DNA of 64,000 nt. It comes from Scalesia atractyloides (lineage: Eukaryota > Streptophyta > Magnoliopsida > Asterales > Asteraceae). This document shows positions 57,548 through 64,000 of the stretch, piece after piece. The number at the start of each line of letters is the position of its first letter. Position 1 is the first letter of the stretch. The notes beneath the pieces are model-generated. The model was given only the letters and a program-made list of their open reading frames with translations, did not search any database and had not been told where the DNA came from. Both the position numbers and the translations under genes were made by a program. The stretch is taken from positions 9,589,054-9,653,053 of the forward strand of contig CAMTDV010000002.1 of NCBI GenBank assembly GCA_947069175.1, read 5' to 3'.

Positions 57548-57617
57548 GCGTGTGGGGGAGTGGTATGTTGTGTGTTTGTTCATCCGGGTGACCTGGGTTC
57601 GAAACCCGGGGTCTGCA
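57548..57617 (+). other. tRNA-like module 1, 3' LTR (antisense to element)
   Basis: Plus strand: A-box-like TGTGGGGGAGTGG (57,551-57,563), then B-box GGGTTCGAAACCC (57,595-57,607) in a perfect CCCGGG-type context. The A-box has one change relative to the 5' LTR (GGGGG versus GGCGG). Confidence 0.65.
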
Positions 57618-57803
57618 TTTATTTTTTTTTATTCAGTTTTTTATTAGAAATTTTAAATTATGGTTTTTAAATTCTAATATATTTATTAATTATGTATCGT
57701 TTAAAATTAATATCAACTATAAATACACAACGAAATTTATAACTGGATATTTGATTGATAAACGAAGCGGATTTTGAAAACCCGTTTTTCGACGGATGTT
57801 ACA

Positions 57804-57839
57804 GTATCCCCTACTTTTAGAAATTTCGTCCCGAAATTT
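57804..57839 (-). other. Polypurine tract and adjacent hairpin
   Basis: On the minus strand AAAAGTAGGGGATAC abuts the 3' LTR and serves as the plus-strand primer. Just upstream is a perfect hairpin AAATTTCG / CGAAATTT with a three-base loop (57,821-57,839). Similar TTTCGGGACGAAA sequences before the polypurine tract are, in my memory, common in plant Ty3/gypsy elements. Confidence 0.8.
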
Positions 57840-58476
57840 AAGTAGTAGTGGTATATTTGACTTGAAGGGAGGATGTTTTAATTTTGACGATTACATAATT
57901 AGAAGAGGGTGAGAGTTTATATCTTATTTGAGGCGGTAACGTTCCTAGTAAGGGTTGAATACCCTGCTACAGGAATCGCTTTTTGATGCCTAAAGTATAA
58001 AAATGCGGAACATGGATAAACTGAGTTGATTGACTAGGCATGATTTTATGCATAAGAGTTTTGAGGGAATTGATACGTTTGAAATGATAAGGTATGTATC
58101 ATAAAACAAAAACTTCAACCATGACGATATTTAAACCTACACGGAACTTCTCATAACCTCCTGGTAATGCTTTTGATCCTTTGCCAAGAATACTTATATA
58201 TAGGAAGTACCAGCGGCGTATCCACCATATTCTTGTCAAATTTTCATTGGCTTTATTAGTAAATTATGATCAGTTCTATGTGACTCTAAAACATAAACAA
58301 ACACAACAACCAAAGCTTGAGTCTCAATTTTGAAAGGATACATGACTGAATGATGACAGTACCTCTCTCGTTTGTTATGATGAAGGGGTTAGTCTATGTA
58401 AAAGTGAGACACAACCCAACTTCTTTAAATGATGTGATCGAGGTACGTCGAGATGTTTGATGATATGAATGTTAAA
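57840..58476 (-). other. Non-coding 3' internal region of gag-only element
   Basis: About 640 bp between the gag stop and the polypurine tract. I looked for protease, RT and integrase motifs on both strands and saw none. Confidence 0.6.
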
Positions 58477-59974
58477 TCAATGAGTATAAAACAAAACTGT
58501 AATATCAATTCGCATTAAAATTCTTGGATACATAAATTCCCAATTTATAACTGGGAGACGTAAAGATTGAGATAACATAAAGAAAACATTAAAACTAAAC
58601 GGTTGGAGTTGAGTCTTGACTCTTGGTGAGGGAAAGCTAGTTGGTGATTCATTTGGGCCGTTATTATCTTCAACAGGATTGGTGTTGATGTTGTAAGCTC
58701 TTCCTCTTGCTGGTGGTGGAGCTGGGTTTGCTTGGTTAACTGAGTTTGCTTGAGCTTGGGCGTTTATGAAGTTAACCAATCGAGGGCACGTGTTTCTAAA
58801 GTGGGTAGGGTCGCCACAATTAAAACAAGCTCGAACATATGGGAACATGGGGTATCGGGGTTGTTGATATGTTTGGATCATGTTTTGAGTAGGGGGTGAG
58901 GCTTGGTTTTGAGGGGCACGACAAGTTTTGCACCAATGACCATAACGCCCACAATTTGCACACGGTCGACAAGGTACGGTAGATGGATGGTGATAAAAAC
59001 AGGTGTTGCATTGAGGGTGAGGTCCAATGTAAGGTTTCTTATTTGGGTAAGTAGAGTTAGGTGCTACTTGAGTGATTGGGATTGCTTGGAGGGGTATGGC
59101 TTGTGAAGCTGGTTGATTGCTTTGGGTAATAGCGAAATTTTGCCCGTCTCGTTTTCTCTTAGGAGTGGTTTGAGAAGAGGATTCGGTTTGGGTGGAGTTT
59201 GAGGTTTTGGTTGATGCTTTATCCTTCTTCTTCTCCTCCGTGAAGTCTTTATTCCGTATGCGGTTTTCGGTGAGCTCTGTAGCTAACTCCATTGCTGCTT
59301 CCAAAGTTGCAGGTGTGGTACTTATTACAGGTCTTGAATTTTTGAAGGAAGACCTCGAATGTAGTGCTCGATCAAACGGTAGAGGAGAGTGAACAAGTTG
59401 GGGACCATCTGATTTAACTCAAGGAATCTCTTGTTGTATGTGGTGTGGTCGCCCTCCTTTTGTTTCAAAGAATAGATCTCATCTTCCAATTTCTTGATTC
59501 GCTCATTGGACAGAAACGTCTTGTCATGATTTCCTTCAACTCTTCCCAAGTCAAAGTCATAGCATTCGCAGTACCTCGCTTGGCCTTCTCTGTATTCCAC
59601 CATGTAAGTGCTACTCCAAACAAACGACTGGTAGCATATCGCACCTTGCGATCATCGGGACAGTCGCAATTGAGAAAAGTGTTTTCCATCTCCTCAAACC
59701 AATGGAGGAGAGCGGTGACACCTTCAGTCCCTTCGTATTTTGGAGGATCGCAGGATTTGAAATGCTTGAAGGTGCATTTAGTGGTATTTGGGGGAGGGTT
59801 GACAACATTTTGATCTTCTTGATTGATTGGGTTGACGGAGTTAGTGGTAAGGGCTTGTTGAACTTGAAATACGATGTTGGGTATTACGGCAGCCATTTGT
59901 TGAGAGATTTGGGCAGCCATGCGCTCGCGGGTTTTTCCTGATCTCATTTTTCTACGAGAGAGACTAGAAGACAT
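58477..59974 (-). pseudogene. Ty3/gypsy gag of the gag-only element
   Basis: Minus-strand start MSSSLSRRKMRSGKTRERMA at 59,974, a helical region, then the retrotransposon gag core: CDPPKYEGTEGVTALLHWFE, FLNCDCPDDRKVRYATSRLF, ALTWWNTEKAKRG and LTWEELKEIMTRRFCP. A frameshift after RFCP moves to the frame of NERIKKLEDEIYSLKQKEGD and LIEHYIRGLPSKIQDL. A second one-base shift near 59,322 leads to MEAAMELATELTENRIRN. The C-terminus has a Cys/His cluster (CNTCFYHHPSTVPCRPCANC, then GRYGHWCKTC) and a CCHC knuckle CFNCGDPTHFRNTC (about 58,790-58,831), ending in ARGRAYNINTN, where a full element would enter protease. It would form the particle and bind RNA. Two frameshifts disable it here. Same gag type as the remnants at 12 and 42 kb. 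Confidence 0.88.
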
Positions 59975-60804
59975 CTACAAGAAATACATATCAAGAGTAT
60001 GAGTTTGACGTTTTAGGTGTCATGTGTCGTATTTAGAAATGAACATTCATAAAATAAATGAAGAATAATAAATTTACTACATCCATAGGATGTCTTGGGC
60101 TTTACTCGTAATTGGGCCATGCATGCCGCCATATTTCACCTTCGTAATCATGTGGGCCCCCATGGTTACCGGGTCTTTCTTATGGTTCGCATGTGTTAGC
60201 CTGGTAACGTACACTAAAACCCAGAGAAAATCGAGAAAAATGAATGTAACGTATGAAATTCGGAGTGCATCCAGGTGTGGACACGGTGACACCTCAAAGT
60301 GGGGTTAGTTCGAACGACGTTTGGTGTGGCATGCTTTGGCCTAATAGGTCCTTCGTACTCTCATCGTTAGTCCCCAGGTAGACAAACTGGTCCGTTATAT
60401 TGGATTTATACGAATGCCAACCTAGACAGGACGTTCCGACTACCGGTACTTCTACCCTTACAGTTACTACATGCCCGTCGTAGAACTCACTTTGATAAGA
60501 CTGAAAAACGAAAATTGCGACAAAATCTTGAATAAAGCAAATATGAGGATGATTTGAATATATAAACATGGAAATATGCGTGATGAATGTATATGTAAGC
60601 ATGTTATGTTTGACAATAAGTATAACTCATTAAATATCACACAATATGATAGTGGAAGTGTTTGCATGCATTTGTGTGTGTAATAAATACGAGACAAATA
60701 AACATCATGAGTTTGCATGTAACCACATAAACAATTAAAATCTAATCAACTATAGTATAGGCTCTAAGGGTCTAATAACCTATCCTATATCCCTATAGTC
60801 AAAA
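59975..60804 (-). other. Leader of gag-only element
   Basis: About 830 bp between primer binding site and gag ATG on the minus strand. Short open frames occur on both strands (for example at 60,077-60,308) but show no recognisable motif. It may contain packaging signals. Confidence 0.55.
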
Positions 60805-60816
60805 GCTCTGATACCA
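60805..60816 (-). other. Primer binding site of gag-only element
   Basis: Minus strand TGGTATCAGAGC, complementary to the 3' end of plant initiator-Met tRNA, three bases from the 5' LTR. Confidence 0.93.
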
Positions 60817-61973
60817 ATCTGTCACACCCCGACCCGCAGCGGAAATGGTGATCGGGGCATGATTGGGTTTTCATCAAAGCTCATGACATTTACTATAAAG
60901 TTTCATATTTATTATTTCTTTTAAAGAAGAACATTACAATAAACATACAAGTATAACATGTTCAAATACATATTTCATGACGTCATTATTTTTCTTCTAA
61001 GGCAATTTCCTATGTGTTCCTTGCTTCAACCTGTCCACCTGTATCATGTGTAAAAATAGGGTTTTGGGTCAACAAAAAGTTGGCGAGTGAATCTTATTTA
61101 AACATTTGAAAGGATTAGTTATGTTGGTTATTTGAATAATATTGTGCATAACCAAATATGAGTAAACGTAAATGTAAATTTAATCACAAAACACATAATA
61201 TCAAATAATGCACATGCACACACCAAATGATAAACAATGAGATCAAGGTTCAATCAAACGGAGCCGATCGAATGAGGCACCTGATGCTCAACTCGTCTCC
61301 TACGAGGAACTGATGGGCCTAATGAATGATTTGCACACAACTTGACAAAAATATAAACACACATCACCACCAACAACATAATCACATAATCTCAATTAAT
61401 GCACAAGCACACACCAAATGATGAACAATGAGGCATCTGATGCTCAACCCGTCTCCAACGAGGAACTGATGGACCTAATGAATGATTTGCACGCAACTTG
61501 ACAAAATGTAAACACACATCACAACAAACAATATTTACATCTCGAGTTTAGATCATATAATGGTAATAGCACGAGTTTGAATAAATGAAATAATTAAAGC
61601 GACACATGATACACCCCAAAACATGAATAAAAAAGGGGAATTTGTAAGAATTCACTCACAGTGGGTGCGTTCTTTGATGACGTTGGATGCGCACGAATTT
61701 TAGGATTTGATCGACGAGGAAAAACCAACCTAAAATAATAACTAAATGGTTCGGTAAATAAATGGATTTTATTCGAGATTAATGTTTTTAATTAGTGCTT
61801 TTAGTGGAATTTTTTTAGATTTATTTTCGTGAGTTTAAGGACATTTTCTAACTTGAAATATATTATTTTTAAGTGTTGTTAATTGATTTTTAAATAAAAT
61901 TAATAAATAAAGAAATAAATTTTTTTTTGACTTTTTGACCGTTGACCGTTGACCGGTCGGACTATGTTTAACC

Positions 61974-62051
61974 ATGCGCTGAGTGAGGTTCGAACTCGGG
62001 ACCTCTCGTACGCGTGCACGCAGCTCTACCAACTGAGCTACGTGTCTAACC
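61974..62051 (-). other. tRNA-like module 4, 5' LTR
   Basis: Minus strand D-arm-like TAGCTCAGTTGGTAGAGC (62,023-62,040), stem extended as CACGTAGCTC / GAGCTGCGTG with one G-U pair, and B-box GAGTTCGAACC (61,987-61,997). Confidence 0.75.
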
Positions 62052-62141
62052 CGAAATATTCTCTGTTTTAATTATATTTATATACTAATTACTTTTAAAC
62101 TTATTTGGTTTTTTATTAAAAAGGATTTATATGGCCGAACC

Positions 62142-62220
62142 GGTTGCAGAGACCCGGAGTCGAACTCGGGTCCTTCGGTTCGAATGCGCACAGCCCAACC
62201 AGTTGGGCTGTGTGTCTAAT
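62142..62220 (-). other. tRNA-like module 3, 5' LTR
   Basis: Minus strand stem CAGCCCAA / TTGGGCTG (62,191-62,210) and T-arm hairpin GACCCG / CGGGTC around GAGTTCGACTCC (62,156-62,167). Confidence 0.7.
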
Positions 62221-62313
62221 CTGTTTAACTTATGGATTGTATTACTCTTACAAACATTCTGTGCATTGTTCTGATTCAGTTCTAAAAATGTTGGTTTTAA
62301 TTCTGAAAGTCGG

Positions 62314-62392
62314 TACGTTGTGCGATTCGAACTCGTGACGTGCGTATTGTTTGCACACACAGTCCACCGCTGGACTGTGTGTCTAACCCGTT
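62314..62392 (-). other. tRNA-like module 2, 5' LTR
   Basis: Minus strand stem CACACAGTCCA / TGGACTGTGTG (core 62,360-62,377) and B-box GAGTTCGAATC (62,324-62,334), a better B-box match than in the 3' LTR. Confidence 0.68.
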
Positions 62393-63248
62393 TGAATATC
62401 TGATTTTAATTATACTAATACCTATTCTCGACTTCATCTTCTTCATTTACAAGAACTCAGATCAGTGAGATCCGACTGTTTTGTTTAATTCGATTATCAA
62501 AACTTATAGTTGGTTGGAATGAAATAGTTAACGAGATTAAAGAATAGAATGTACCAAAACAGCGCGTTTACTTCAGATTTCCGGCAGGAGTCGTCGGCTC
62601 TGATTTGTGACTCTCGGCTGAGTGAAGTGTTTGACAGTTTAGATTCTTGTGTTATGAAATTAAGTTATTGAGTAAGAGATATCAAGAGTTTTTAGATGAT
62701 TATACCGATCGACAGTGAGACTTCGATGTTTCAGTGAAATTCCGGTGAGTATGGGATTTCCCGGCGGCGTAGTCTGGGACAGATTCTGGTTGAAGGATTG
62801 AAGTTAATACATGTCGAATAATGGATTACAAACAAAAGATTCGAGAATTTGACCAATTTGAAGTAAGTCTCGGTTTTTCGGTGAAAGTCCGGCGACTGTA
62901 AAATATCTCCGGCGACGTGTTTTGAGATGAATTAAGCTTCGGAAACGATCGTGGTTCTGAGCGAAAGGATTTTTAGAGTGTTCAAGTGGGTATTTATAGT
63001 GAACACATGCTGAATTGAGTCAAGGTCCGCGAGTTAGGATTTCCGTCGGTTATGACGGAAATTGATTGCCGGCAACGGTTATAACCGATGTCGACATCAA
63101 TTGGAGCGGTTTAGTCGAAACGGATTTGGCCAAAATCGTGGATTGCCGGATTTTCCGGTGATTGCGAGCTCTGAGTGCGCGTAATTTCTCTGGTTTGAAT
63201 TCGGGTTTACTTTAAGTATCATTTAATTCAGTATTGTTACAAAGAAAC

Positions 63249-63318
63249 GCGTGTGGCGGAGTGGTGTGTTGTGTGTTTGTTCATCCGGGTGACCCGGGTT
63301 CGAAACCCGGCGTCTGCA
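63249..63318 (+). other. tRNA-like module 1, 5' LTR (antisense to element)
   Basis: Plus strand A-box-like GTGTGGCGGAGTGG (63,251-63,264) and B-box GGGTTCGAAACCC (63,296-63,308), about 45 bases apart. Confidence 0.68.
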
Positions 63319-63502
63319 TTTATTTATTTTATTCAGTTTTTATTAGAAATTTTAAATTATGGTTTTTAAATTCTAATATATTTATTAATTATGTATCGTT
63401 TAAAATTAATATCAACTATAAATACGCAACGAAATTTATAACTGGATATTTGATTGATAAACGAAGCGAATTTTGAAAACCCGTTTTTCGACGGATGTTA
63501 CA

Positions 63503-63507
63503 GTTCA
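63503..63507. repeat. Target site duplication of gag-only element (right), GTTCA
   Basis: Matches 55,114-55,118. Confidence 0.95.
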
Positions 63508-64000
63508 AATGGAGTCTCTCAGTTTGTTAATCATCAAGAAATTGAGATAACATTTCTCGATGATAAGGGACGACCCAAGACCACTAAGGCTTGGGTCCGC
63601 ATCTCAAACTAATCTTTTTTGTGTAATGTGCAGGGTGTTCCAGGAGTAACTGTAAACAGTCATTGGATTGTTGAAAGTGGGGCATCAAGGCACATGGGCG
63701 ACTTACGGCTCCTATATGATGTGAAAAGTATAAGGGGTGGTTATGTTGCTTTTGCTGGTGATAAAGGTGGATACATCACTGGAGAAGGAATGGTCTCCAA
63801 TGGTGTTGTAAGCTTCGACAAGATCAATTATGTGTGGCAAATTGATCACAATCTTCTTAGCGTTACCCAAATCTGCGACAAGAAGTTCATGGTACATTTT
63901 GATGATGCCGGATGTTATTTGCTGAAGACTGGATTCAAGATCCCCAAGGAATGGATTCTCCTGTCGGTTCCAAGAATTAGTGATTTGTATATTCTTGATA
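63508..64000 (+). pseudogene. Copia pol start: protease and pre-integrase region (partial)
   Basis: Continues the copia frame after the nested element: SQFVNHQEIEITFLDDKGRP, then a stop (TAA, about 63,610) before SFLCNVQGVPG, then the protease signature HWIVESGASRHMGD (about 63,661-63,702). The catalytic Asp of the usual DSGAS is Glu here, which would inactivate it. LLSVTQICDKKFMVHFDDAG and ILLSVPRISDLYILD belong to the pre-integrase zinc-binding region that links to integrase beyond the window. RT and RNase H are expected to the right. Confidence 0.88.

Larger units (their letters stand above)
55119..57803 (-). repeat. 3' LTR of gag-only element
   Basis: On the minus strand runs from TGTAACATCCGTCG to GGGTCGGGGTGTGACA, 2,685 bp. 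It contains four tRNA-like modules, a GC-richer stretch with CCGGCG motifs (about 56,880-57,200), and a partial tandem duplication at about 55,520-55,800 (AATGATGAACAATGAG repeated). Open frames inside are not genes. Confidence 0.95.
55119..63502 (-). mobile_element. Gag-only LTR retrotransposon (Ty3/gypsy type) with tRNA-module LTRs
   Basis: Structurally complete element on the minus strand: 5' LTR 60,820-63,502, primer binding site 60,805-60,816, leader, broken gag 59,974-58,477, about 670 bp of non-coding 3' sequence, polypurine tract 57,804-57,818, 3' LTR 55,119-57,803, and a perfect 5-bp TSD. No protease, RT, RNase H or integrase is present, so mobility would depend on a relative that supplies pol. 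By hand I count about 50 base differences between LTRs over 2.68 kb (roughly 2%), mostly transitions, implying a recent insertion. The LTRs make up 64% of the element. Confidence 0.93.
60820..63502 (-). repeat. 5' LTR of gag-only element
   Basis: 2,683 bp, same ends as the 3' LTR, differing at roughly 50 positions and a few single-base indels by hand count. The four tRNA-like modules are at the corresponding positions. Confidence 0.95.
50166..64000 (+). mobile_element. Degenerate Ty1/copia element, split by a nested element
   Basis: 5' LTR, initiator-Met primer binding site, gag, long gag-pol spacer and the start of pol (protease) are present in order. The element is interrupted at 55,118/63,508 by the gag-only element and leaves the window in pol. 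The reading continues across the nested insertion once one GTTCA copy is removed, which confirms the nesting. Stops in gag and pol show it was already inactive or has decayed since. The spacer with coiled coil and second knuckle resembles copia elements common in Asteraceae, in my recollection. Confidence 0.9.

Noticed and set aside
60077..60718. Frames on both strands in the gag-only element leader
   Set aside because: No domain or repeat recognised; they overlap on opposite strands and sit in the expected leader.

Overview
This is repeat-dense nuclear DNA from a flowering plant. It is AT-rich, with plant LTR retrotransposons primed by initiator-Met tRNA, a FAR1-type Mutator-like element and short GT-AG introns. 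The Ty1/copia gag spacer and the very long Ty3/gypsy LTRs remind me of Asteraceae genomes, but that placement is inference. I find no intact single-copy gene, CRISPR array or bacterial feature. Almost everything is a transposon, a broken transposon, or a duplicated non-coding block. I use block names throughout: U (about 3-5 kb, with a spliced-gene remnant), H (with a PIF/Harbinger transposase fragment), p and q (non-coding).

Layout. 1-20,731: U1, H, U2, p, a dead Ty3/gypsy element (11,896-16,224), q, U3. 20,732-30,521: a Mutator-like element (MULE) with about 48-bp terminal inverted repeats, inserted in a TA microsatellite of U3. It carries a broken five-exon FAR1/MULE transposase (+), the C-terminal part of a Ulp1-type cysteine protease (-) and a 2.56-kb solo LTR (26,751-29,312, TSD TAAAA). 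30,522-33,302: tail of U3, then p and q without the gypsy element. 33,303-50,165: a second copy of H-U-p-gypsy-q-U, so 3,320-20,380 and 33,303-50,115 are two copies of a segment of about 17 kb. 50,166-64,000: a degenerate Ty1/copia element running off the window. It is split by a nearly complete, younger, gag-only Ty3/gypsy-type element (55,119-63,502, minus strand, TSD GTTCA, two 2.68-kb LTRs about 98% alike by eye).

The most unusual signal is in the long LTRs of the gag-only family. The solo LTR and both LTRs of the 55-63 kb element each carry four tRNA-like modules. Three lie in the element's sense direction, each with a long perfect or near-perfect hairpin capped by a tRNA D-loop-like sequence, followed by a T-arm/B-box. 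The fourth lies antisense near the LTR start and looks like a class-II tRNA promoter. The stems survive in the divergent solo LTR, with wobble and apparently compensatory changes. This looks like an LTR family that has built an array of Pol III promoter or tRNA-mimic structures. It is comparable in idea to the 5S-derived LTRs of Cassandra, but I know no named equivalent.

History read from nesting: the U/p/q/H array formed by repeated unequal exchange; a gypsy element entered one p-q boundary and decayed; the segment was duplicated; a MULE entered U3 and later received the LTR element that became a solo LTR; a copia element entered U5 and was itself split recently by the gag-only element.
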